A stretch of DNA of 64,000 bases from a bacterium (lineage in GTDB: Bacteria > UBP6 > UBA1177 > JAKLFG01), in NCBI GenBank assembly GCA_022709425.1, contig JAKLIW010000011.1, positions 38,412 to 102,411 on the forward strand. The letters are read 5' to 3'. Shown here piece by piece: positions 7,684 through 15,541 of the stretch. The notes under the pieces were generated by a model. It searched no databases. It saw nothing but the letters and a program-made list of their open reading frames with translations, and was not told where the DNA came from. Made by a program: the position numbers and the translations under genes. Every line of letters starts with the position of its first letter. Position 1 is the first letter of the stretch.

Positions 7684-8214
7684 TTACACCTCCAACATCT
7701 GTTTAAGGGTCTTTTTGTCCCATTCTTCGACGGCGGGCCGCTGGATCGCCGCATCTATCATGCAGCGCAGGACCGCCATCCTGATATTCGGGCAGGTCTT
7801 TCCTTCGGCCTTGCCGCTTTCCGTTTCGCAGTGGCCGACGACGGCCGACGGTTCTATGCCGTACCGGCGGCACAGCTCGACACAGAGGCGCAGTAGGGAG
7901 TGCAACTGCGCCTCCGTGAAGCGCGTCTTCCCGATGAGGCATATCCCCACCGAGTTGAAGTTATAGCCCAGCGCGTGAGCGCCGACCTCATTGTCTTCGA
8001 TGACATTGTCGCCGTCGAGTATGCGGCCCGCCTCGATTGCGCCGTCCGCCGCCGCCAGTACGAAGTCGGTCATGACCATTCCGTTGAGAACAACAAAATG
8101 GTAGCCGATATCGCGCCAGCCTTGTCCCATGTGCCATTTCCGTATCTCACGGACACAGCCCCAGTTGCTGTCGCTGCAATGAATAACGAGGTTGTTGATC
8201 GGGTTCGCGGTCAT
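7684..8214 (-). CDS. Endolysin, N-acetylmuramoyl-L-alanine amidase
   Basis: A 176-aa zinc amidase (amidase_2/PGRP fold) that cleaves the lactyl-amide bond of peptidoglycan. Visible motifs are LVIHCSDS (first zinc His), DIGYHFVVLNG, HALGYNFNSVGICLIG and VGHCETESGKAEGKTCPN (second zinc His and Cys ligand). There is no signal peptide, so release probably depends on the downstream holin. It is the first gene of the leftward late operon, and the ATG follows AAGGAGGTGGTCTC. Confidence 0.92.
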   Translation of the reverse strand: MTANPINNLVIHCSDSNWGCVREIRKWHMGQGWRDIGYHFVVLNGMVMTDFVLAAADGAIEAGRILDGDNVIEDNEVGAHALGYNFNSVGICLIGKTRFTEAQLHSLLRLCVELCRRYGIEPSAVVGHCETESGKAEGKTCPNIRMAVLRCMIDAAIQRPAVEEWDKKTLKQMLEV

Positions 8215-8454
8215 GAGACCACCTCCTTGCTGTTCCCACTATGACCGGTAATTCTTTCGTTGACTAATGGCGGTTGCGTTGCGTTATGCGCATGACAAGT
8301 TATTGATTTTATTTCACGATGTACTTGCTAGGGCATAGCCCGGCGTTGTTCGCCGGGCGATGTAATGACCGGTAAAACCGGCAAGGAGCGAGGATGAAGA
8401 AGTGACGGCGGCGGCCCGGTTTTCCGGGCCTATGCCACTTTTCCGGAGGGCATC
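8215..8454. promoter_or_regulatory. Divergent late-operon control region with two ATGACCGGTAA repeats
   Basis: A 240-nt gap between the leftward lysis/structural operon and the rightward packaging operon, so it must hold both promoters. No clear -35/-10 pair stands out, consistent with activator-dependent late promoters in Mu. An 11-nt direct repeat ATGACCGGTAA occurs at 8241-8251 and 8365-8375 and could be an activator site. The right half contains the stem-loop element at 8332-8436. Confidence 0.5.
8332..8436 (+). ncRNA. Structured RNA element closed by a GGCATAG/CTATGCC stem
   Basis: A 105-nt segment with a closing 7-bp stem (8332-8338 with 8430-8436), three internal hairpins (CCCGGCG-ttgtt-CGCCGGG at 8339-8357, CCGGT-aaa-ACCGG at 8369-8381, GGCCCGG-tttt-CCGGGCC at 8413-8430) and purine-rich single-stranded joints (GATGTAATGA; CAAGGAGCGAGGATGAAGAAG). 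It ends 18 nt before the ATG of the first packaging-operon gene, so it would be its 5' leader. I could not match it to hammerhead, twister, pistol or hatchet cores. The strand is uncertain because the stems work on either. Confidence 0.5.
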
Positions 8455-8781
8455 ATGGGCGCCGACCTTTCAATGTTCAGTGACATTCTCCGGCAGTTCG
8501 GCGTCGCCGCTCTGCTGTTCATCGTGGTCTGGTGGATGTTCAAACAGCAGACACAGACATTCACCCGCATGATGGATGACCAGAAGGAACAGTCGTGCGC
8601 CGAACGAAAGCTCTATGAGAAGATGATAGAGCAGTTACAGAAACAGGAAGAGCGGTCTTACAACATACTGAACGGACTGCTTGAGACCACTCAATATCAT
8701 GCGGGGATTCTCGCGCGTGTAGAGCAGAAGATCGATTCCAACGAATATTGTCCGCTGGTACGGGGGAAGAAGGCGCCATGA
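8455..8781 (+). CDS. Small membrane-anchored coiled-coil protein (holin/spanin-like)
   Basis: A 108-aa protein with one N-terminal transmembrane segment (QFGVAALLFIVVWWMFKQQ, about residues 14-32), then a charged coiled coil (FTRMMDDQKEQSCAERKLYE). The layout resembles BhlA/UviB-type holin-like proteins or an inner-membrane spanin. It is the first gene of the rightward packaging operon. GGAGGGCATC precedes the ATG, and its end overlaps the next gene by 4 nt. Function is inferred only from topology. Confidence 0.6.
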   Translation: MGADLSMFSDILRQFGVAALLFIVVWWMFKQQTQTFTRMMDDQKEQSCAERKLYEKMIEQLQKQEERSYNILNGLLETTQYHAGILARVEQKIDSNEYCPLVRGKKAP

Positions 8782-9023
8782 ACGAAGAACGAATGCAGCT
8801 CAAGGGTCAGCTCGCTACCGAACGCGAGAAGAAACGGACGCTTGAACTGCGGGCGCAGAGCCATATCATCGTTATTCGGAACAAGATCAGCCCGTTCATT
8901 AATGTCGATGAACTTGACACCGACACCGCGCAGGTATCGATGAACGAACTGGATGAAACGGTCAAGGAACTGCGCGCCGTCAACGAAAAGATCAAAAAGC
9001 TGGAGGAAGCGCTCAATGGCTAA
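8778..9023 (+). CDS. Small coiled-coil phage protein
   Basis: An 81-aa hydrophilic helical protein (MNEERMQLKGQLATEREKKR, ending in a second coiled coil around VKELRAVNEKIKKLEEAL). The ATG overlaps the stop of the preceding gene (ATGA) and its end overlaps the terminase small subunit start by 8 nt, so translation is probably coupled. It occupies the position of Mu gp25/gp26-type small proteins. No specific function can be assigned. Confidence 0.65.
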   Translation: MNEERMQLKGQLATEREKKRTLELRAQSHIIVIRNKISPFINVDELDTDTAQVSMNELDETVKELRAVNEKIKKLEEALNG

Positions 9024-9444
9024 AAAGGCGATGTATGCCGCCGAAGCCGAGCGCCTGTATCTTGTCGATAACTGCACCATTGCAGAGATCGCATCACGGC
9101 TCCGGCTGGGCGAGAAGACAATCAGGATATGGAAAGAAGAGGGGCAGTGGGACCAGAAGCGCGCGGCGCTGATGGAACAGCGGCAGAGCTTAACCGAAGA
9201 GCTGTACGCCTTTACGCGCGCTCTGCTCCGGTCTGTCAAGGAAGATCTCGACAAGGGGGTAAAGGTCGACCCCGGCCGGATGTATGCCCTGACTCAGCTC
9301 ATCGGAAAACTCGATAAGGTCCGCACCTTCGAGCAGAGCCAGCAGGAAGGCAAGAAGACGCCGAAGGATATGAGCAATGCCGATGTCGTCAAGCTGATCA
9401 ATCAGGCGCTCGGTATCGAAGCGCCGGAAGAGGAAAAAGGCTGA
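9016..9444 (+). CDS. Terminase small subunit (Mu gp27/DUF1804-like)
   Basis: A 142-aa protein with an N-terminal helix-turn-helix (LYLVDNCTIAEIASRLRLGE then KTIRIWKEEGQW) typical of the Mu-type small terminase or DUF1804 proteins that recognise DNA for headful packaging. The C-terminal half is helical with a VVKLINQALGIEAPEEE tail. It lies directly upstream of the large subunit, whose ATG overlaps its stop. The start was chosen at 9016, after a run-in that overlaps the previous gene. Confidence 0.75.
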   Translation: MAKKAMYAAEAERLYLVDNCTIAEIASRLRLGEKTIRIWKEEGQWDQKRAALMEQRQSLTEELYAFTRALLRSVKEDLDKGVKVDPGRMYALTQLIGKLDKVRTFEQSQQEGKKTPKDMSNADVVKLINQALGIEAPEEEKG

Positions 9445-10817
9445 TGCCACAGGAAAGTAAGTACTTCCTTCCCTATCAGGTGCGCTGGCTCAAAGACTGT
9501 GCGCGCATCAAGATATGGGAGAAGTCCCGCCGTATCGGCGCGACCTACGTCCAGAGCTTCGAGGATGTGCGCGATATCGTCGAGAAGCGCGAGTATGTCA
9601 AGGGTCGCCCGATCCGCAAGGTGTACTTCACCTCTGCCGATGAATCGGCGGCCCGCGAATACATAGACTACTGCGCGCAGTGGGCGGGCGTATTCAACGT
9701 CGTCGTGAGCCTCGTGGGCGAAGTCGTCATGGACGAAGAGAAGGACATCAAGGCGCTCTGCATCGATTTTAAGAACGGCGGCAAGATATTCGCCCTGACC
9801 AGTAACCCGAAGCGGTTCCGGTCGAAGGGCGGCAAGGCGGTCTGGGATGAGGCGGCGTGGCATGACGATCAGGCGGCCATGTGGAAAGCGCTTCGCCCGA
9901 CGGCGATGTGGGGTTATCCGATCCGCGTCCTGTCGACTCACCACGGCAAGCAGTCGATGTTCTACGGATTCGTCGAAGATACAAAGTCGGGGAAGACCGG
10001 CTGGTCGCTGCATACTATCCCGATACAGCTCGCGGTAGCCGAAGGGCTGCTCGACAAGCTGATGGGCCGCAAGACCACCGAACAGGAACGGCAGGAATGG
10101 CTGGAGCAGGAGCGGCGCGACTGCCGCAGCGACGATATCTGGCAGGAAGAATACTGCTGTGTCCCGGTCGATGAGTCGAGCGCTTTCCTGACCTACGAGA
10201 TGATCATGGCCTGCGAACGGCCAGCCGCGCAGATAATGCAGGAGCTTGAAACGATCCAAGGCGAGATGTACCTCGGCATGGATGTCGGCCGCCGGAAGGA
10301 CCTGTCCATCATCTGGGTGGTCGAGAAGAGCGGCATGTTCAAGACGACCCGCATCATCAAGACGCTGGAGAAAATGCCGTTCGATAAACAGCGGCAGGAA
10401 CTGTTCAGGATACTCGCCCATCCGAAACTGCGGCGCGCCTGCATAGACGCCACCGGGCTCGGGATGCAGCTCGCCGAAGAGGCGCAGCAGCAGTTCGGAA
10501 AGTACCGGGTCGAGGCGATCACCATCACGAACAAGGTCAAGGAAGAGATCGCCTACGTCACGCGGATCAACTTCGAGGATAAGTCGCTCCACATACCCGA
10601 CGACCCGAAGGTGCGGGAAGACCTGCACAGCCTCAAGCGGGTGGTGACGACTGCCGGAAATATCCGATTTGACGTGGAAAAATCGGCAACTGACGGCCAC
10701 GCCGACCGGTTCATAGCGCTGGGGCTCGCGCTCCATGCGGCGGCCAGCGGTAGTGGTCAGGTGGCGATAGTGACAGGCAAGCGGCGGGAAACATTGAGGA
10801 ATTATGATAGATATTGA
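9444..10817 (+). CDS. Terminase large subunit (Mu gp28-like)
   Basis: A 457-aa packaging ATPase/nuclease. The ATPase domain has an atypical Walker A region (IWEKSRRIGATY, about residue 30) and Walker B KAVWDEAAWH (about residue 136). The C-terminal nuclease begins GMDVGRRKDLSIIWVVE, with a metal-binding Asp, and continues through ACIDATGLGMQLAEEA. The order small subunit, large subunit, portal, head protein matches Mu, but the block is on the opposite strand from the rest of the late genes. Confidence 0.92.
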   Translation: MPQESKYFLPYQVRWLKDCARIKIWEKSRRIGATYVQSFEDVRDIVEKREYVKGRPIRKVYFTSADESAAREYIDYCAQWAGVFNVVVSLVGEVVMDEEKDIKALCIDFKNGGKIFALTSNPKRFRSKGGKAVWDEAAWHDDQAAMWKALRPTAMWGYPIRVLSTHHGKQSMFYGFVEDTKSGKTGWSLHTIPIQLAVAEGLLDKLMGRKTTEQERQEWLEQERRDCRSDDIWQEEYCCVPVDESSAFLTYEMIMACERPAAQIMQELETIQGEMYLGMDVGRRKDLSIIWVVEKSGMFKTTRIIKTLEKMPFDKQRQELFRILAHPKLRRACIDATGLGMQLAEEAQQQFGKYRVEAITITNKVKEEIAYVTRINFEDKSLHIPDDPKVREDLHSLKRVVTTAGNIRFDVEKSATDGHADRFIALGLALHAAASGSGQVAIVTGKRRETLRNYDRY

Positions 10818-10959
10818 TTTGACGCGCAAGGATGGCCCTAGAACGCTTAATTATATAGGTCTGCGCCTGCAACCCCATAGACACCCCGTCGCGTTAAAAT
10901 TGAACGGCATTGAACGCGAATTGAACGGTAGTAAAGATATCGGAAGACGGTCAGCATAA
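10804..10959 (+). CDS. Putative 51-aa protein overlapping the terminase end
   Basis: A reading frame of 51 codons starting MIDIDLTRKDGPR and ending GSKDIGRRSA. The ATG overlaps the last 14 nt of the terminase gene and has GAGG 5 nt upstream. It fills the gap before the next gene. Base composition is lower in GC than the neighbours. No family is recognised. Spacing and the ribosome-binding site are the only support. Confidence 0.35.
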   Translation: MIDIDLTRKDGPRTLNYIGLRLQPHRHPVALKLNGIERELNGSKDIGRRSA

Positions 10960-10974
10960 CTTGAGGAGGAGATC

Positions 10975-12114
10975 ATGGCGGAAAAAGACATCACCAAGAA
11001 CATCAACCACGCGGTTGAAAAACAAGCGGATGTGACGGCAGCCGCAGACGGCGGTACGGCGCTCCCCGGCGGGATGGTTGTCCCGACGGTGCAGGTGGAC
11101 AAGGACGGGAAGCCCATCGATATGGCCGCACCGGCGGCGGCGCAGGGGGTGAAGACCGATGCGCCGGTCGGCGACAATACGACGGCGGAGGGGGCGACGG
11201 CGCGGTCGATGATATCGCTGTCGAAGCGGCAGGTCAATCTGCTCATCGCGGTGTTGGCGATCCTCACCACGATGGCCGGGTATCTGCTGACCCAGCAGGG
11301 CTATCAGCAGACCATCAGCGGCACGGTCACATCCGGCATGATGCGCGCGGTGGAAGAACCCGATCTCGGCATGGGCGTTTATTCGACCACAAAGAACGAC
11401 TTTACGGCGGCTATCAATAATGGCGCAAAGACGGCGACAATCACTTGGTCGACCACGAAGCCGGAGGTCAACCCGATACCGTTCACGCTGACCGCAAAGA
11501 ATGTGCGGCGCGCGCAGCTCGTATCTTCGGCTGGGGCGCGCACCGAGTTACCAGTCACCAATGTATCGGTCAGTTCGCTCACGATCACTTTCGGCGATGC
11601 GGCGGCTAACTTCGAGACCGGCCAGACCATCGACATCTGGCTACAGGGTCCCGACAAAGTCGTGCGCGACTTCTACATCTACGACTCCGGCGACATCGAT
11701 ATTGTCGCTGGCGGGGTTACCGGATCGGTAGACTTGGCCGGGCTCATAGACGGCAGAAACTATAAGACCATAGAGATCTCCGCTAACATGGTCGATAATG
11801 CAAACTTCGAGTATGCCGCCGCCACCGATAACTTTGTCCAACTTAACGCAAAAGGCAGGTCGCTTGCCGGTTCTGCTGATGGAAAAATCCTTGCGGCTAT
11901 GTTGTCGGGGGCAGGAAAAAAAGCATTTGGGTCCAAGTGGAATAAGGATGCCTGGGGATCGGCAACAGCCAGAAATCAATATATCGATTCAAGCGACACC
12001 GCGCCGTATCATGTTACATTTGGCGTTTTCAAGGACATGACTATCACATACGCATTTAAGGGGAACGGAGCGACAACTGTAAAAGCAAGATTTTATGTGA
12101 AGTTCTCGAACTAG
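10975..12114 (+). CDS. Unknown phage protein with central transmembrane segment
   Basis: A 379-aa protein with excellent ribosome-binding site (GAGGAGGAGATC). Residues 1-75 are hydrophilic and Ala/Thr-rich. Residues about 80-105 form one transmembrane helix (VNLLIAVLAILTTMAGYLLT). The remaining about 275 residues are predicted beta-rich (TITFGDAAANFETGQTIDIW) and resemble phage fibre or adhesion modules, with no match I can name. It interrupts the usual terminase-portal order. The last about 250 nt are noticeably more AT-rich, suggesting a recently exchanged C-terminus. Confidence 0.8.
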   Translation: MAEKDITKNINHAVEKQADVTAAADGGTALPGGMVVPTVQVDKDGKPIDMAAPAAAQGVKTDAPVGDNTTAEGATARSMISLSKRQVNLLIAVLAILTTMAGYLLTQQGYQQTISGTVTSGMMRAVEEPDLGMGVYSTTKNDFTAAINNGAKTATITWSTTKPEVNPIPFTLTAKNVRRAQLVSSAGARTELPVTNVSVSSLTITFGDAAANFETGQTIDIWLQGPDKVVRDFYIYDSGDIDIVAGGVTGSVDLAGLIDGRNYKTIEISANMVDNANFEYAAATDNFVQLNAKGRSLAGSADGKILAAMLSGAGKKAFGSKWNKDAWGSATARNQYIDSSDTAPYHVTFGVFKDMTITYAFKGNGATTVKARFYVKFSN

Positions 12115-12124
12115 GAGTAACGCT

Positions 12125-12298
12125 ATGAAATACCTCGTCATGACACCGAAGCAGGTAACCGCGTACATAAACGGCGTCGAGCGCCAGATACCCGGCGCCG
12201 AAGGCGGCGGCCCCGAAGAGCTCACCGACCAGCAGGTAGCCGCGCTGCGCGCCGAAGGAAAGGTCGTCGTGCTCGTCCCCGAGGAGCCCGCACAGTAA
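12125..12298 (+). CDS. Small 57-aa phage protein upstream of the portal gene
   Basis: A 57-aa protein starting MKYLVMTPKQVTAYINGVER and ending VVVLVPEEPAQ, with AGGAG well placed before the ATG. Between them is a Gly-rich linker (PGAEGGGPEELTDQQ). The start resembles short head/tail accessory proteins, but I do not recognise the family. It lies between the unknown membrane protein and the portal gene with 10-12 nt gaps, so it is probably co-translated. Confidence 0.6.
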   Translation: MKYLVMTPKQVTAYINGVERQIPGAEGGGPEELTDQQVAALRAEGKVVVLVPEEPAQ

Positions 12299-12310
12299 AG
12301 GAGGTCACCC

Positions 12311-13819
12311 GTGGGTAAGAAAGTTCTTTACATATCGCCCAGCGAGTTCGTAGAGCTGGAGCCGATGACCCAGCAGTCGCTCATGAAAGAGCTGGCGACC
12401 CGCGACAACGTCATCAACTTCATGATATCCGGCACCTACCTCCCGAACCCCGACCCCATCCTGCGGAAACTCGGCCGGGCGGTCGATGTCTATAAAGACC
12501 TGCGGGCCGACAGCCATATCGGCTCCTGCATCCTCTCGCGTAACGCGGGCGTGCGGAAACTGATATGGGATATCAGCCCGGAGAACGCACCCGGCCCGGT
12601 GTTCGATTTCATCGAAGATGTCTTCAAACGCCGCGTGAAAGTGCGCAAGCTCATCACCGAGATGCTGGAGGCGGCATGGTACGGCTTCAAGCCGCTGGAG
12701 ATCGTCTGGGAGATCGTTGACGGGAAGCTGGTCCCGAACAGGATCGCCGGAAAGCCCAGCGACTGGTTCGTATTCGACCGCGACGGGAAGCTGCGCCTGA
12801 TCACGCAGACCAGCGGCACCGACGGCATAGAACTGCCCGACAAGAAGTTCCTCATCGTCCAGAACGAAAGCACCTACGAGAACCCTTACGGCTTTGCCAA
12901 CCTGTCGAGCTGCTTCTGGCCCGCCACCTTTAAGAAAGGCGGCCTCAAGTTCTGGGCGATATTCGTGGAAAAGTACGGGATGCCCCATATCATCGGCAAA
13001 CTGCCGCGCGGCGCGACCCAGCAGGAAAAGGACGATATGCTCGTGTCGCTCGACCGGATGGTGCAGGACGCCATCGCGGTCATCCCCGACGACGGTGCGG
13101 TCGATATAAAAGACCCCGCCGGTAAAGGCGATTCAAGCGCCCTTTATAAGACCTTTATGGATGCGATGAACTCCGAGATATCGAAGGCGTTGCTCGGGCA
13201 GACCCTGTCAACGGAGGTCGGCGATAAAGGGAGCTACGCGGCGGCCCAGACGCACATGCAGGTCCGCGAAGATATCGTCGAGAGCGACCAGATCATGGTC
13301 GAAGAGGCGTTCAACCAGCTCATCGGCTGGCTGGTCGACTACAACTTCGGCGAAGGTGTGGAGCGCCCCGAGTTCTTCATGTACGCCGAGAAGGATGTCA
13401 ACAAGGCGGTCGTCGAACGCGACAAGGTCCTCAAAGAGACGCATGGGGTACGGTTTAAGAAGCAGTATTTCGTGAAGGCGTATAACATCGAGGAAGAGGA
13501 TTTCGATATCGTCGAGCCGGATGCAAAACCGGCCGGGCCGCAGTTCGCCGAGGATGTCACCGACAAGTTCCCCGATCAGGCTGCGATAGACGATATGCTC
13601 GATAAGCTGCCCGCCGATGAGCTGGCGGCGCAGGGGAAGGCATTGCTGGCGCCGGTGATCAAGCTGGTGCAGGAGTCGTCGAACTTCGAGGAGGTACTTG
13701 AGAAGCTCCACACCCAGTTCGCCACGATGGATACCAAGAGCATCGAGAAGCTGCTGGCCCGCGCGATGTTCGTCGCGGAGGTGCATGGCCGTGACAGCGT
13801 GCGGAAGGAGAACTCATAG
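12311..13819 (+). CDS. Portal protein (Mu gp29-like, DUF935)
   Basis: A 502-aa portal, the dodecameric ring through which DNA enters and leaves the head. GTG start after GGAGGTCACCC. Family features include the PNPDPILRKLGRAVDVYKDL region, DSHIGSCILSRNAGVRKL, MLEAAWYGFKPLEIVWEI and FWAIFVEKYGMPHIIGK, followed by ISKALLGQTLSTEVGDKGSY. Its stop overlaps the GTG start of the next head gene, so the two are translationally coupled. Confidence 0.93.
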   Translation: MGKKVLYISPSEFVELEPMTQQSLMKELATRDNVINFMISGTYLPNPDPILRKLGRAVDVYKDLRADSHIGSCILSRNAGVRKLIWDISPENAPGPVFDFIEDVFKRRVKVRKLITEMLEAAWYGFKPLEIVWEIVDGKLVPNRIAGKPSDWFVFDRDGKLRLITQTSGTDGIELPDKKFLIVQNESTYENPYGFANLSSCFWPATFKKGGLKFWAIFVEKYGMPHIIGKLPRGATQQEKDDMLVSLDRMVQDAIAVIPDDGAVDIKDPAGKGDSSALYKTFMDAMNSEISKALLGQTLSTEVGDKGSYAAAQTHMQVREDIVESDQIMVEEAFNQLIGWLVDYNFGEGVERPEFFMYAEKDVNKAVVERDKVLKETHGVRFKKQYFVKAYNIEEEDFDIVEPDAKPAGPQFAEDVTDKFPDQAAIDDMLDKLPADELAAQGKALLAPVIKLVQESSNFEEVLEKLHTQFATMDTKSIEKLLARAMFVAEVHGRDSVRKENS

Positions 13820-14622
13820 TGGCCGTTGATCTGTTCACCGCAGTAACCCTTGAACCGAAAGAGGCGGTCGCCTTTCTGGAGCGTAACGGTGTACGGATGC
13901 CCGCCGGGTGGCTGGAGCTGTACCGCGACCTCGCCAAGATGTCGCCGGATGTCGGGGAATACATCAAGCTCAACGTGCTCCAGACGACCGCCGAGGCGGT
14001 ACGCAGCGCCCTCAAGGATGGTCAGACCTTCGACGAGTTCAAAAAGGCTATCCTGCCGCGTCTGGAGCGCGCAGGGTGGTCCGGCAATGTGGTCACTACC
14101 GGCGGGAAGGAGATCGTCGAGCTGTCGGCCCCCTACCGGCTGGAACTGATATACCGTACGCAGGTGCAGAGCGCCTATCAGGCGGGCCGCTACAAGCAGC
14201 AGATGCAGAACCGTACCCAGCGGCCGTATCTCCAGTATGTCGCGGTCATGGATTCAAAGACGCGGCCGTCGCACGGCGCGCTCAATGAGAAGGTATTCCC
14301 GGCCGACGATCCGTTCTGGGATTCATTCTATCCACCCAACGGGTTCCGGTGCCGGTGTCGCGTCCGGTCGCTGTCCGCGCAGGAGGTCCGCGACGATAAG
14401 CTGGAGATCGAGAAGTCGGACGGCAATATCACGACCCGCGAGGTCGATATGGGCGACCGTAAGGAGAAGCTGACCTACTATACCGACCGCAGTACCGGCG
14501 AGATCATGCACCCCGACGCCGGGTGGGACCGTAACCCCGCCAAGGAGGTATTCGCCCCGGATCTCGACAAGTACGACGAACGGCTGGCCGAAGAGTACCG
14601 GAAGCGGGTGAATAATGGCTGA
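13819..14622 (+). CDS. Minor head protein, Mu gp30/F-like head morphogenesis protein
   Basis: A 267-aa protein with GTG start overlapping the portal stop. The C-terminal domain has the SPP1 gp7/Mu F signature: YRTQVQSAYQAGRYKQ, YVAVMDSKTRPSHGALNEKV, a DDPFWDSFYPPNGFRCRCRV motif, and DAGWDRNPAKE near the end. These proteins attach to the portal inside the head and may be ejected with the DNA. The downstream virion protein overlaps by 8 nt. Confidence 0.92.
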   Translation: MAVDLFTAVTLEPKEAVAFLERNGVRMPAGWLELYRDLAKMSPDVGEYIKLNVLQTTAEAVRSALKDGQTFDEFKKAILPRLERAGWSGNVVTTGGKEIVELSAPYRLELIYRTQVQSAYQAGRYKQQMQNRTQRPYLQYVAVMDSKTRPSHGALNEKVFPADDPFWDSFYPPNGFRCRCRVRSLSAQEVRDDKLEIEKSDGNITTREVDMGDRKEKLTYYTDRSTGEIMHPDAGWDRNPAKEVFAPDLDKYDERLAEEYRKRVNNG

Positions 14623-15187
14623 CGACAAGTTCATCAAACTCACGGTATCCGACGACATCACCAAGCACATCAAGGGACTTGCCGAACGGCTGGAAGATCT
14701 GGAACCGGTACTGCGCGGCGTTGCCGGTATCATGCACGACGATGTCGAGCGGAACTTCAAGGACGAAGGGCGGCCCGACAAGTGGAAGGGTCTGTCGAAG
14801 AAGACCGAGGCCATGCGCGAGAAGCGCGGCCACTGGCCGGGGAAGATATTGCAGGAAAGCGGCGCGCTCGCGGCGTCGATACAGGAAGACGCCGACCGGA
14901 CGCAGGCGATGGTCGGTACGAATCTCGCCTACGCGGCTATTCACCACTTCGGGTTCAACGGCACCGTGAAGGTTCGGGGTTCCACCCGGAAAGTCGGGAG
15001 CCGCGACCAGTACGGCAAGATCGACGGCAGCCGCCGCAAGACGGCGAGCGGCGTGGCGTTCGTGAAGCCGCACAGCCGCAAGATGGTCATGGAGGCCCGC
15101 CCGTTCCTGCTGGTGACCGACGGCGGCCAGTCAAAGATATTCGACCATGTCGCCGTTGAACTCGGGAAGGCGGTTTCCGCTAATTGA
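14615..15187 (+). CDS. Virion morphogenesis protein (Mu gpG-like)
   Basis: A 190-aa phage virion morphogenesis protein. Typical features are the DDVERNFKDEGRPDKWKGLS region, the LQESGALAASIQEDADRTQA segment and YAAIHHFGFNGTVKV. In Mu, G follows F and is a tail/head-joining factor. This is the last gene of the rightward block and converges with the leftward gene at 15180, overlapping its stop by 8 nt, so the two transcripts meet here. Confidence 0.87.
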   Translation: MADDKFIKLTVSDDITKHIKGLAERLEDLEPVLRGVAGIMHDDVERNFKDEGRPDKWKGLSKKTEAMREKRGHWPGKILQESGALAASIQEDADRTQAMVGTNLAYAAIHHFGFNGTVKVRGSTRKVGSRDQYGKIDGSRRKTASGVAFVKPHSRKMVMEARPFLLVTDGGQSKIFDHVAVELGKAVSAN

Positions 15188-15539
15188 TCTGAAATATCTC
15201 GTCGCCGATCACCCAGACGCGGATGCCGTATATGTCTGCGACGGCGCGTAGACGCGCGATGAATTGAAATTCTTTCATAGGATCGGTAACGATAAGGACC
15301 ACGCCGGGCGCGCGATGCGTCATTAAACCGTAGTAGAGCGCCTGCCCTATTGATTCCGCCCACTTCTTCCCATAGTCGAATTCGACGGCGTATCCGGGTA
15401 GTAGGCAATCGACACGGGTCTTATCGGGCAGAACATACTCCGTGATGCCGCCTTCACGGGCGCACCACGCGGCGGCGTAGTCTTTTTCGTGGTAGGTATC
15501 GGCGGCGCTGAGGTAGAATGCGATGATAAAGGATAGCAA
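15180..15539 (-). CDS. Small secreted or membrane-linked PD-(D/E)XK-like protein
   Basis: A 119-aa protein with a short hydrophobic N-terminus (MLSFIIAFYLSAADTYHEKD). The middle contains a nuclease-like pattern: TRVDCLLPGYAVEFDYGKKW then ESIGQALYYGL, followed by PGVVLIVTDP. Similar small proteins occur in phages and resemble the D...E-x-(D/K) core of PD-(D/E)XK enzymes, but the second metal ligand is EFD rather than ExK. The N-terminal signal makes an extracytoplasmic role possible. Family assignment is tentative. Confidence 0.6.
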   Translation of the reverse strand: MLSFIIAFYLSAADTYHEKDYAAAWCAREGGITEYVLPDKTRVDCLLPGYAVEFDYGKKWAESIGQALYYGLMTHRAPGVVLIVTDPMKEFQFIARLRAVADIYGIRVWVIGDEIFQIN

Positions 15540-15541
15540 GA

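Noticed and set aside
8332..8436. Third hammerhead ribozyme
   Set aside because: Flanking GGGC-loop-GCCCTAG resembles the two hammerhead sites, but neither strand contains the CTGATGA and GAAA cores in the right order, so it is listed only as an unassigned structured element.
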